Shown here: positions 6,839 through 14,969 of the stretch, piece by piece
Layout: the number at the start of each line of letters is the position of its first letter
Numbering within the stretch: position 1 is the first letter of the stretch
From: CAYOEZ01 sp964402955
GTDB lineage: Bacteria; Chloroflexota; DTOL01; DAOUCN01
Direction: 5' to 3'
Length of the DNA: 26,316 bases
Assembly: GCA_964402955.1 (NCBI GenBank)
Contig: CAYOEZ010000039.1
Span: 1 to 26,316, forward strand
Notes under the pieces: generated by a model
Told to the model about the DNA's origin: nothing
The model's database searches: none
The model's input: the letters and a program-made list of their open reading frames with translations, nothing else
Made by a program: the position numbers and the translations under genes

Positions 6839-8179
6839 CTACTTTTTGTTGAATAGTTGTGCCATCGCCTGATTACGCGGGTCGGCCAGCCATTCCGTCA
6901 TCAGCCCCTCGGCCTGTTCCAGGCTGCGTGACTGTTGGTTCTCCAACAAGTAGAGCAATAGCAGGTCGCGATCGCCCGTGCGCAGAGCGTTGACTTCCAG
7001 CTCGGCCCTGTGCCAGCGCGGGGTCATCGCTCCGGCGACCAGCTTGGCCGGCAACGGCGCGACGCTAATGCCGCGGATGCCGGCGCCGCTGACGACACCC
7101 TGACACTCGATGACAAGGTCTTCGGGAAAGCCAGGAATGATGGGGCCGCGGTTGGGAATATTGACCTGAAACAATCCCTCTCTGTCGTGCACGAGGCAGT
7201 TCATGATGGGCACAATCTGCTCGTCGCTCTGCACCGGGCTGAACGTTTCGGTGATAGGCTTGCTCGCGTCGAGGGCAGCCTGCTCTACTTTCTGCACGTT
7301 CTCGTTCATGCGATCCAAATACTGCTGCCAGCCGATCTCCGAATCGAATCCGCCCAAATAGCCGTACCAGCGTTTCTTGGTCTCCAGGTCGCTGTGATAC
7401 CACCAACCGACCATGCGCGGCGTGTCGCCGATGGGCATCAGCCCGAAGAGCCTGTATTGATGAATGGCCGCACGCGACATCTGGTTGTCGCCAAAGCTAC
7501 GCGGCCCTTTGGCCCAGTAGGCCTCGGCAGCCGTTTCGATCCACCTGTCGAGCAAGGGATAGGCGCCCTGGCCATGATAGCGGAAATCGGTCATCCAAAG
7601 CCAGTGGTTGAAGCCCGGAATCTGGGCAGAGACGTGCTTGAGATCGAGGCCCAGCACGTTGGCGACCTCGCGGTAGCCGTAGTGGCCGTGGCAGAGCCCG
7701 AGCACCTTTACCTTCGTCTCGCGCGTCATCAGCGTGCAGCCCTCAAAGACCGGGTTAGCTGATTGGATGAGCCAAGCATTGGGGCAGATGTGCTCAACGT
7801 CGCGCGCCACGTCCAGGAAGAAGGCCGCCTGCGGCAAATCGTGCAGGCGAGCGCCGCGGTAGTAGCCGTGCCTCTCGGCCATGCTGCGTTGCGCCTCGGT
7901 CCAGTCATGCCCGCCAACTTGCGCTGTGTTGATGACAAAATCGGCGCCCTTGAGCGCTTCGGCGCGGTTGAGCGTCTTCGAGAACGTGAGCGGCGTTTTC
8001 AACTCAGCGGCCAGGCGCTCGGCAAGACGGAGCACCATGTCCAGGCGGTGCTCGTCAACGTCCATGAAAGCAACGTGGCTGCCGTGCAGGCCCGGGCTCA
8101 CACAGATATCGCGCACAATGCCTGCCGAAAACTGGGCGCTGCCGGCGCCGATGATTGTGATCTTGATTCCTGAGGGCAT
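6839..8179 (-). CDS. Glycoside hydrolase family 4 (NAD- and metal-dependent alpha-glycosidase-like)
   Basis: This 446-residue protein has GH4 features. The Rossmann start ITIIGAGSAQFS (7-18) binds NAD. Asp40 closes strand 2. ANP lies at 141-143. The metal site Cys-His motif is CHGH (163-166), followed by NHW (191-193). GH4 enzymes cleave glycosides by transient oxidation at C3 using NAD+ and Mn2+. The CHG variant recalls the alpha-galacturonidase subgroup (B. subtilis LplD) rather than the phospho-glucosidases, from family knowledge only. The start was set at the internal ATG 8177-8179 because GGGAGG lies 6 nt upstream. It starts 13 bp after the FAD gene. It is cytoplasmic, so it would act on an imported oligosaccharide. 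Confidence 0.88.
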   Translation of the reverse strand: MPSGIKITIIGAGSAQFSAGIVRDICVSPGLHGSHVAFMDVDEHRLDMVLRLAERLAAELKTPLTFSKTLNRAEALKGADFVINTAQVGGHDWTEAQRSMAERHGYYRGARLHDLPQAAFFLDVARDVEHICPNAWLIQSANPVFEGCTLMTRETKVKVLGLCHGHYGYREVANVLGLDLKHVSAQIPGFNHWLWMTDFRYHGQGAYPLLDRWIETAAEAYWAKGPRSFGDNQMSRAAIHQYRLFGLMPIGDTPRMVGWWYHSDLETKKRWYGYLGGFDSEIGWQQYLDRMNENVQKVEQAALDASKPITETFSPVQSDEQIVPIMNCLVHDREGLFQVNIPNRGPIIPGFPEDLVIECQGVVSGAGIRGISVAPLPAKLVAGAMTPRWHRAELEVNALRTGDRDLLLLYLLENQQSRSLEQAEGLMTEWLADPRNQAMAQLFNKK

Positions 8180-8192
8180 GTCTTGCCTCCCG

Positions 8193-11100
8193 CTAATCAA
8201 CCAGAATGTCCTGCGTCCAGGCTTTGACGGCGTCGGTGTCGCCCGGCCACGGCTTCGGCGCGAGAATCTGCTTGTTTGCCGCCAGCCACGCCTGCCATGC
8301 GTTGCCGTCCTTGCCGAAGTCCTGGCCGGTGATGCTGGTCAGCTCACTGTGGGCGTGCTCAGCCAGCAGGGTGCGCACGTCGTCCAGATAGTCGACCAGG
8401 ACGCCAATCCCGCCTGCACTGCCGCAGCGCGCCAGGGCGCGGGCGATCACCAGTTCCAGTCCGGCCAGACGCTCCAGCATGTAGTCAGCCTCGCAACCCT
8501 GGCGCAGCACACGCTCGTGCAGCAATGGCTGGCTATGCAGCTGATCGAGCATGGCGATGGCTGCCGGGTCGCCGAGCCGCTCGGCTCCGTAGCACACAGC
8601 GTCAACATAGTAGTACGTGCTCTTGAAGGAATGACGGACATCCTCGTCTGTAACGTGCAGCCGGTCAACAATCTTTTGCCAGATGGGCAGGCTGCGCCGG
8701 TCGCGGGTCATACCAAGCGAATAGATGAGGTACGTCACAGCAGGCATAGCTGCGTGGTCCGGCAGGTGTGGCACGGTGTTGAGGATGAACGCTGTGCGCT
8801 GCGGCAGATCGCCCTCGCCCAGCATCTCGTCGATGCGACTGATGAGGACAGGCACGCCGGCGGCGTCGCCGCACATAGCCAGCGCCTGCGCCAGCAGCAC
8901 CTGCCGCTCGCCCTTTGCCGTGTTCAGCGCCTGGCGTAGGACGGGCAGCGCCCGGGGGCCGGCGGTGCACACCTCGACGAAAGGAATGCGATCTCTGAGG
9001 ACAATGGAATCCAGCGTGTTGTTCAGCTCATAGAGGGGCGTGGCGGCAGCCAGGCGCTCGACCCATGCCAGCAGACCGCTTGCTGAAAGGGAGCGCTTCG
9101 TGAGTTGGCGAGCCAGGATGGCGGGCGGCAGCACCCCCACGTCCACCAGTTTTTGCTGTAGTTTGGCGACGGCGATCTGGCGCGGCGAACAGTCGCCATG
9201 CACAGCCATCGCTGCCGCCATGCCCGCCACGCCGCCCAGGTTCTCCAGATCGGCCTGCATACGGATGGACGGCGTGGCGTCGCTGCCGGCCGAGAAGGCC
9301 TTGCCCGTGACCAGGATACCATCAAGATGGCGCGGGAGCAGGGCGCGATAGGGGAACTCGATCTCCAGGTTGGCCGAGATCAGCCCCGCCAGGTTCCAGT
9401 CGGTTGTGCTCCTGCCCTTGATATCGTAGTTGCTGTAGAATATGTTGACAACGTCGGGCCAGCGGCGGTGCAAGAACTGGTCGTTGGCGCTGAGCACGAC
9501 ATCGCCCAGAATGTGGCGGCTCTCGCGCGGCGCCAGGTAGACGCCATGATCGTGGATGCCCGGCCGGCGTCTGCGCCCGGCCAGAATGGCGCGCGTGTAG
9601 TCCTCGATATTGCTGACATCGCACATGCTCGTGAAATTTCCGCCCAGGGGCTGGCCAGGCCCGCCGATCCACGGCAGCGAGTACCACATGACCGTGTGAT
9701 CACGCGCAGCGCCATAGACGAAGTCGGCGCCGGCCCAGGCTGCGATATCGCCGTCGCCCGTGGCATCCACAGTCACGCCGGCCAGGAAGGCCTGTGGGCC
9801 GTAGGGTGTGGCAGCAACCACACCGCGCACGGCGTCGCCTTCCATGATCACGCCGATAGCCATCGTATGGAAGAACACATCCACGTTGGCCGCAATGGCA
9901 TCGCGCAGGAAGACGTGCATTCGTCCCTCGACGCTCCACTGCAGCCAGCGGCTGGGGGGCATGAAGCCAAGGCGACTGTCAGTCTCTTGAACCGATTTCT
10001 GGATGGAGCGCACAAAGCCTTCTTTGCGGCCCATCCAGTACTCAGGGACGCCGCCCAGCGTGCCGGTTCCGCCCAGGCCGGGGTTCATGTCTAGCAAAAC
10101 GGTGCGTGCGCCCTCGCGTGCGCTGGTCACGGCTGCGACCGCGCCGCTTGTGCCCCCGCCCACCACCAGCGTCTGGCTGGCGCGCACAACTGGAACCTCT
10201 TGAGGAGGGACAGCTTGTTGCGGGTAGCTGCGCCCTCGCTGTGGGCTCTCTTGCTCGCGGATGGTCAGGCCCGCTGCGACGGCTCGAGCGGCGCTGGCGC
10301 TCTGCCTGGTGAGCGGGCGGGGTGTCTCGGCGCAGGCCGCGGCCCAATTGCTCGCCAGGCAGGCGGCCAGCCCCTCGCCGATGTGTGCCGAGGCCACTGG
10401 ATTGAGGAACAGCCCGGCTTGCTCGTCGGGCAGGCGCGCCGCTTCTTGCAGCATCCACAATCCCGGCGGCGGGCCGGCGAAGCACGGCGCAGGCAGAACC
10501 AGGCCGGCCTGGCAGCGTGGCACTGTCACCCTCTGGTTGGCCATGTCTGCGGCCCACGTGGGAGTTGGGCCGGCCAGTGGCGTCGTCTGTTGCCCGTGCA
10601 ACTCGTGTGAGCTGGCAGCGAGTAACGAGTGGTGGAACTCGGCTGTGTTCTCTTGCAGATAGAATGCCAGCGCGATGCTGCGGCGGCGGGCGTCAATTTC
10701 GCGCTGCATCAAGCTGTCCAGGTCGTCAGCAGCCGCAAAGCTGAAAGTGGCCTCAAGGTACTTGTGATGGGCACCCTGATGTCCCCTGTGCACGGGCAAG
10801 CTGTTGCCGTCCACGCCAAAGTGCGCTGGAACAGGAATGGCACGGTGGGGAGAAAGCGCGGCGGCGTATTCGAGCGTCCGGCGGAAGGAGCGCGTGGCTT
10901 GCAGCGGTGGCTCGAATGCTGCTCCGGCCAGGCGAGCAAGCAGCGCCGTTGGCGTCGCATCGATGAGCAGCGGCGCGGTCACAACCTGACGCGAGGACTT
11001 GTTGGCGATGACGACGCCGCGTACTGCCCCGTTGTCCTGCAAGACCTGCACGGGGTAGCTGGCATAGAGAAGGCCCACGCCAGCGCCGATCAGTTCGTCT

Positions 11101-11405
11101 TCGAGGAAGAGCTTGAGATGGTCCATCCTGAGCGCGATGTCGCTTTCACCGTCAAGCGTGATGCCCGCGGCCGCGATGAGCCTGCACAGCAAGCCGGAGA
11201 AGGGGTAATCTCCCTGCACCAGCCAGGGCCGCAGCGTGGCCGTGATGTCGCGCCCCAGGTAGGTGCGTTGCTCGACCACGACAACGCGGCGGCCTGCCCG
11301 CGCTAACTCCATGGCCGCGCTCACGCCGGCCATGGAGCCGCCGACGATGAGGGCATCGCAGGCGCGCAGAACAGGCAAGGTGGACCGTTCATAAACGACG
11401 TACAT
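8193..11405 (-). CDS. Double FAD-dependent oxidoreductase with HEAT-like C-terminus
   Basis: This 1070-residue protein has two successive FAD_oxidored-type modules. The first Rossmann motif is ALIVGGSMAGVSAA (18-31) with a following acidic strand end (VVVVEQ). The second is TLVVGGGTSGAVAA (412-425), with VDATGDGD (546-553) and a late GK.FSAGSDATPSIR block (701-715) typical of complete FAD_oxidored domains. Residues ~800-1040 look like alpha-helical HEAT/PBS-lyase repeats (ALPVLRQAL, AGVPVLI, GIGVLVDYL). Relatives usually have one FAD domain of ~450-700 residues. The start ATG (11403-11405) has GGGGAG 7 nt upstream. No signal peptide is seen. The substrate is unknown; oxidation of a sugar or sugar derivative fits the operon. 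Confidence 0.85.
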   Translation of the reverse strand: MYVVYERSTLPVLRACDALIVGGSMAGVSAAMELARAGRRVVVVEQRTYLGRDITATLRPWLVQGDYPFSGLLCRLIAAAGITLDGESDIALRMDHLKLFLEDELIGAGVGLLYASYPVQVLQDNGAVRGVVIANKSSRQVVTAPLLIDATPTALLARLAGAAFEPPLQATRSFRRTLEYAAALSPHRAIPVPAHFGVDGNSLPVHRGHQGAHHKYLEATFSFAAADDLDSLMQREIDARRRSIALAFYLQENTAEFHHSLLAASSHELHGQQTTPLAGPTPTWAADMANQRVTVPRCQAGLVLPAPCFAGPPPGLWMLQEAARLPDEQAGLFLNPVASAHIGEGLAACLASNWAAACAETPRPLTRQSASAARAVAAGLTIREQESPQRGRSYPQQAVPPQEVPVVRASQTLVVGGGTSGAVAAVTSAREGARTVLLDMNPGLGGTGTLGGVPEYWMGRKEGFVRSIQKSVQETDSRLGFMPPSRWLQWSVEGRMHVFLRDAIAANVDVFFHTMAIGVIMEGDAVRGVVAATPYGPQAFLAGVTVDATGDGDIAAWAGADFVYGAARDHTVMWYSLPWIGGPGQPLGGNFTSMCDVSNIEDYTRAILAGRRRRPGIHDHGVYLAPRESRHILGDVVLSANDQFLHRRWPDVVNIFYSNYDIKGRSTTDWNLAGLISANLEIEFPYRALLPRHLDGILVTGKAFSAGSDATPSIRMQADLENLGGVAGMAAAMAVHGDCSPRQIAVAKLQQKLVDVGVLPPAILARQLTKRSLSASGLLAWVERLAAATPLYELNNTLDSIVLRDRIPFVEVCTAGPRALPVLRQALNTAKGERQVLLAQALAMCGDAAGVPVLISRIDEMLGEGDLPQRTAFILNTVPHLPDHAAMPAVTYLIYSLGMTRDRRSLPIWQKIVDRLHVTDEDVRHSFKSTYYYVDAVCYGAERLGDPAAIAMLDQLHSQPLLHERVLRQGCEADYMLERLAGLELVIARALARCGSAGGIGVLVDYLDDVRTLLAEHAHSELTSITGQDFGKDGNAWQAWLAANKQILAPKPWPGDTDAVKAWTQDILVD

Positions 11406-11434
11406 GCCATCTCTCCCCGGCTGCGTGCTCCACC

Positions 11435-12916
11435 CTAAGTTTTCAGCGTAACCTTCGCCACACCCGGCTCGAGCACGTTCAGCGGCCAGCCAACCGACTC
11501 CGCACGCTCTCGCCGCATATGATGGATCAGCACCCATCGCTCACCCTCAAACCGTCCCAACTGAGCGGATACAATCGGGACCGGGTCGCTGTTGGGCCGC
11601 GGCCGGGCAAAGCGCACGTTGAAGCCGACGCCAACCACGACGAACTCGTTTGCTGAACGCTGTATGATGATGCCGCGGCCGGCATTGTCGCGATGCACAT
11701 AGGAAATGTGCACGTCGCACCCTTTGGCTGCCCACGACACGCCCGAATCGCCAGCCTCTTGCACAAAGGTGAAGATGCGCTCTGTCCCCTGCGCCTCCAC
11801 GATCGGCTCGATGGCGCGGCCAATCGCAATGTAGGAATCTTGCAGCCAGTAGGCCTGCGGCCCCCACTGATAGCTCACGCCGTCCACCAGGGGCGGCCCA
11901 TCGCGATCGGGGAACGGCGAGTCGATGGCCCACGGGTCGAAGCCGATGGCGCCGTGCTGGCCGATAGCATAGAACACGTTGCGCTCAGCGCGACCGCTGA
12001 TTGAGCTGCTGGCCTCGGCGATATAGAGCGGGTTGTTGGGGCGTTTGTAAACTGAGCACAGCCGCTCGAAATCGCGCTGGCCGTGGCGGTAGATGTCCGG
12101 CGCGACCAGATCCAGGTGTTTGATCTCGCTCAGATGCACATCCAGCATGTGCTGAACCGCGCCGCCGGACGGCCATTCACGTCCCGGTACGCCGCCCAGC
12201 CACCCAGCCAGCCAGACGTTGAGGTACATGGGCAGGGGCAAGACCGCCTTGGCCTCTCCGGCCAGGCGGTCAATATAGCGGGCGATCGAAACGGCGCTAA
12301 ACACTTCGGCTGCGTCGTCGCCGTGGGCCGCCTCGTAGCCTCCGTCAGCGAAGAGCTTGTTGCACGTCGGGCAATAGCAGCGGTCGGTTCCCAGCAGGCC
12401 GGGCTCGTTTTCCACCTGCACCATGATGACGGTGTGGGCGTCGTCTACCTGTTTGATGTGCTCCATCATCGCCGCCAGGGCGTTGCGGTCACGCGTCCAG
12501 GTGGTTACGGCGCTATAGCACTTGCTGATGACCGGCTTGCCGCTGCGGTCGAGAGCCGCCGGGTAGGTCACATCGTCCAGGCGGATGTAATCGGGCGCGT
12601 AGAACGAGCAGGCGTTCTTCCAGGTGGCAAACCAGAGCGGGATGATGCGCAGGCCGTTGGCGCGGGCCTGTGTGATGCGCTCGTCAAGCATGCGGAAGTC
12701 GTAGCGCCCTGGCTCAGGCTCGATCTCGCGCCAGTAGGTGGGCAGGGTGACAGTGTTGGCGCCCATGCGCGCAGCGTGGGCGAAGAGCGGACTCATCTCC
12801 TCGGCTGTAAAGCAGCTATCGCAGTCCCATTGCAGGCCAAGAACTAGATAGGGACGGCCATCGACCAGGAAGCGGGCGTTGTTGCCATCTTTGACGATCT
12901 GAGGTAAAACAGTCAT
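11435..12916 (-). CDS. GH42-like beta-galactosidase-type glycoside hydrolase (clan GH-A)
   Basis: This 493-residue TIM-barrel glycosidase has an N-terminus (VDGRPYLVLGLQWDCDS, 18-34) and strands (GANTVTLPTYWREIEPEPG, 52-70) typical of GH42/GH35-like enzymes. Glu171 in VENEPG is the likely acid/base and Glu301 in YIAEASS the likely nucleophile. CYCPTC (180-185) may bind a metal, as in GH42 proteins. The C-terminal ~140 residues form a beta-rich domain like DUF5597. No signal peptide is present. The ATG at 12914-12916 follows GGAG at 8 nt. It probably removes a terminal beta-linked sugar from imported oligosaccharides; the linkage and sugar are unknown. Confidence 0.85.
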   Translation of the reverse strand: MTVLPQIVKDGNNARFLVDGRPYLVLGLQWDCDSCFTAEEMSPLFAHAARMGANTVTLPTYWREIEPEPGRYDFRMLDERITQARANGLRIIPLWFATWKNACSFYAPDYIRLDDVTYPAALDRSGKPVISKCYSAVTTWTRDRNALAAMMEHIKQVDDAHTVIMVQVENEPGLLGTDRCYCPTCNKLFADGGYEAAHGDDAAEVFSAVSIARYIDRLAGEAKAVLPLPMYLNVWLAGWLGGVPGREWPSGGAVQHMLDVHLSEIKHLDLVAPDIYRHGQRDFERLCSVYKRPNNPLYIAEASSSISGRAERNVFYAIGQHGAIGFDPWAIDSPFPDRDGPPLVDGVSYQWGPQAYWLQDSYIAIGRAIEPIVEAQGTERIFTFVQEAGDSGVSWAAKGCDVHISYVHRDNAGRGIIIQRSANEFVVVGVGFNVRFARPRPNSDPVPIVSAQLGRFEGERWVLIHHMRRERAESVGWPLNVLEPGVAKVTLKT

Positions 12917-12960
12917 GTCAGCATCTCCGTTAGGTGGTGAGGGGCGCTCCCGTTGTACTG

Positions 12961-13842
12961 CTACAGCGCCAGAAACGCATGCAAGTCGTCCCATTGTTCA
13001 TCGGCAATGAGGCGGCACAGCTCGGTCAACTGCGTGCGCAGGCGCGGGCGCTCGTCCGACCGAAGGTCGCTAAAGATCTGTTGCCAGCGCGTATGCCAGG
13101 CAATGGCTTTTTCATATTCCTCCGGCCGCAGGTATCCTTCGTCGCACAGCTCCTTCATCCACGTATCAAATGCGCCATACCAGCCCTGCTTGGGCGCGCA
13201 GGGGAAGGTCGGGCAGAGGAAAAGATCGCCCATGATGCCGACCCGCCGCGTGACGTTGCCCTGCGCGTCCACGATGCTGTCCACATCGTTGGTGGGAAAA
13301 AGGCGGGTGATCTGCTCGCGCTCCCAGAAGAGCACTGAGTCATCGATGCTGGCGCCAACAATGCGCACGAAAACGATCAGGTTGCCATAGTAGGTTTCGC
13401 TGTGCTCGACCCTGCATTCCAGGTTGACCGGACAATCGGCCAGGCTAGGCACATCAACGTAGAGTGAACGCAGCAGCGTGAGACGCGCTACAGCAGCCTG
13501 CGATAGCCCGCGCGGCAGGAATTGGCTACAGATTGTCAGTTGGCGTAACATGTGGCGCGTCGGCTCGGCGAGGACGCACTGCGCTCCCGGCTGCGACAGA
13601 ACCCCGGCTACTGCGCTGTCAGCCAGCGGTATACTGATGGCTTTGGTATATGGGCCCCAGGAGAGCGGGGTCATGTTCACGGTGCGTACCGTCGGGTTAC
13701 TGTGCTGTGCGCCCGGCTCGTCCGTGACCAGCAGCATCTGTGGCAGCGGGCCGCGCAGGCTATAGACCAGCGCCGGCAGAACGCCGTGCTCGTCGGGTTG
13801 TAGTTTATCCAGTTCCGTCTGTGAGTAGTATCGTTTTGTCAT
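12961..13842 (-). CDS. Flavin-reductase-like (FMN-binding split barrel) protein A with helical C-terminus
   Basis: This 293-residue protein carries a flavin-reductase-like domain marked by the conserved DCPVNLECRVE segment (136-146) followed by a VFVRIVGASID strand (157-167). Residues ~215-293 are a predicted alpha-helical, Trp-rich extension also found in the two upstream neighbours. Family members bind FMN or FAD and may reduce flavin with NAD(P)H or act as oxidoreductases. The ATG (13840-13842) overlaps the stop of the upstream gene as ATGA, so translation is coupled. The SxxPP-type flavin-contact motif usual in this family is not obvious, so the cofactor is uncertain. Confidence 0.75.
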   Translation of the reverse strand: MTKRYYSQTELDKLQPDEHGVLPALVYSLRGPLPQMLLVTDEPGAQHSNPTVRTVNMTPLSWGPYTKAISIPLADSAVAGVLSQPGAQCVLAEPTRHMLRQLTICSQFLPRGLSQAAVARLTLLRSLYVDVPSLADCPVNLECRVEHSETYYGNLIVFVRIVGASIDDSVLFWEREQITRLFPTNDVDSIVDAQGNVTRRVGIMGDLFLCPTFPCAPKQGWYGAFDTWMKELCDEGYLRPEEYEKAIAWHTRWQQIFSDLRSDERPRLRTQLTELCRLIADEQWDDLHAFLAL

Positions 13843-14741
13843 GCGTCACCCCGTCCGTGTACGATCGACTCGACGTGGTCGCTCAGCGCCGCCCACTCTT
13901 CCCACGCCATCAGTTCCAGCGCCCGCGTGAGAGGCTGGCGCAGCTTCTCGATGCGCCCGGCGTCGCCGCTGGCGTCTGCTTCGCGCCAGTCGCTGAGCCA
14001 ACCGCTGATCGTGTTAGCCTCGATGGCCGAGATGCGCTGCTCATCCTGCAGGTCGGCAACCCACTCCTCAGCACGCGCCCCGGGGCCACGTTTGGCGCCA
14101 ACCGGGAAGCCGGGGCAGGCCAACAGCTCACCGTTCACCCCCAGCCGCTCGATGGAGCCGCCGAAGACATTGAGTTGGTCGTCCACCTCATAGGTCGGGT
14201 AGTGGCGGATGATGTCCAACCGGTCGCGTGTCAGTAGCTCTTGGTCGATGCTGGCGCCGACCACGCGCAGGAACAACGCCCAATGCGTGTGCCAATCCTT
14301 GACGAACTCGACTTTGCACTCGAGGTTTACCGGGCATTCGGCGATGCCTGGCACAGTAATCGCCTGGGAGGGGAGGAGCGTCAGACCGGCGACATCGCCT
14401 TCGAAAATGGCGCGCGGTATAGGCAGCGCCGCGTACCAGGTCTCACGCACTTGATCCCGCGTGGGCAGCGCCACCACACATTCGGCGCCCAGCGCCTGTG
14501 CATTGCGCGCCGTGTCGAAGCTGTGCTTGGAAATGTGCAGGCCAATTGTCAGCGGGCTGTCGCTCAGTACCCCATAGGTGCCTGCCGACACATTGAGGTC
14601 GCCCGACGCCGGGTCACGGGTCACGGCCAGATTGGCCGGGCGGGCCGGCCGGAAATGGTAATAGATCTGCGTCCTGTCGCTGATGCCCGGTAGAACAGGC
14701 CGCGTCAAGAGCTCGGCAACGCTGTAGTAGAGCCTACCCAT
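13839..14741 (-). CDS. Flavin-reductase-like protein B with helical C-terminus
   Basis: This 300-residue paralogue of protein A shares the start pattern (MGRLYYS versus MTKRYYS), the ECPVNLECKVE block (135-145), the following LFLRVVGASID strand (156-166) and a Trp-rich helical end (~225-295). GGGGAG lies 5 nt before the ATG at 14741. The role is probably in flavin-linked redox steps of the locus. Protein B is separated from the upstream tandem-domain protein by 228 bp that holds a repeat, so it may have its own transcript or read through from upstream. Confidence 0.75.
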   Translation of the reverse strand: MGRLYYSVAELLTRPVLPGISDRTQIYYHFRPARPANLAVTRDPASGDLNVSAGTYGVLSDSPLTIGLHISKHSFDTARNAQALGAECVVALPTRDQVRETWYAALPIPRAIFEGDVAGLTLLPSQAITVPGIAECPVNLECKVEFVKDWHTHWALFLRVVGASIDQELLTRDRLDIIRHYPTYEVDDQLNVFGGSIERLGVNGELLACPGFPVGAKRGPGARAEEWVADLQDEQRISAIEANTISGWLSDWREADASGDAGRIEKLRQPLTRALELMAWEEWAALSDHVESIVHGRGDA

Positions 14742-14761
14742 GTCTTCTCCCCTGTGGATGC

Positions 14762-14935
14762 CAGCCGGGCGCAGCGTCCGGCTGTACGCATCACGATGTC
14801 ACACGTGCCTGACGCCAGGCTGAGGCCACGCGCTACAAATACAAAGCCCTACGGGCTGGATCGCAGCGACAGGATAGCCCCGCAGGAGGCTTTGCATCTG
14901 TGGCACGGCGGCTTCAGCGCCGTGGGCCTGCGACG
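14762..14935. repeat. Interspersed palindromic repeat between flavin-reductase-like genes
   Basis: This non-coding stretch (14742-14969 between genes) carries several perfect short stems: CAGCCGG/CCGGCTG (14762-14784), AGCCC/GGGCT (14845-14857) and CACGGCG/CGCCGTG (14904-14924). The last is enclosed by CGCAGG/CCTGCG (14881-14886 and 14927-14932). The arrangement resembles dispersed repeats common in Chloroflexota-type genomes; I cannot count copies from this window. It interrupts an otherwise tightly packed operon. Confidence 0.5.
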
Positions 14936-14969
14936 GTTACGGAATCGAATAGTTGAGTCTCATCAGCGC

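Noticed and set aside
9198..10094. A 298-codon plus-strand ORF inside the FAD oxidoreductase gene
   Set aside because: It lies wholly antisense to conserved FAD-domain motifs.
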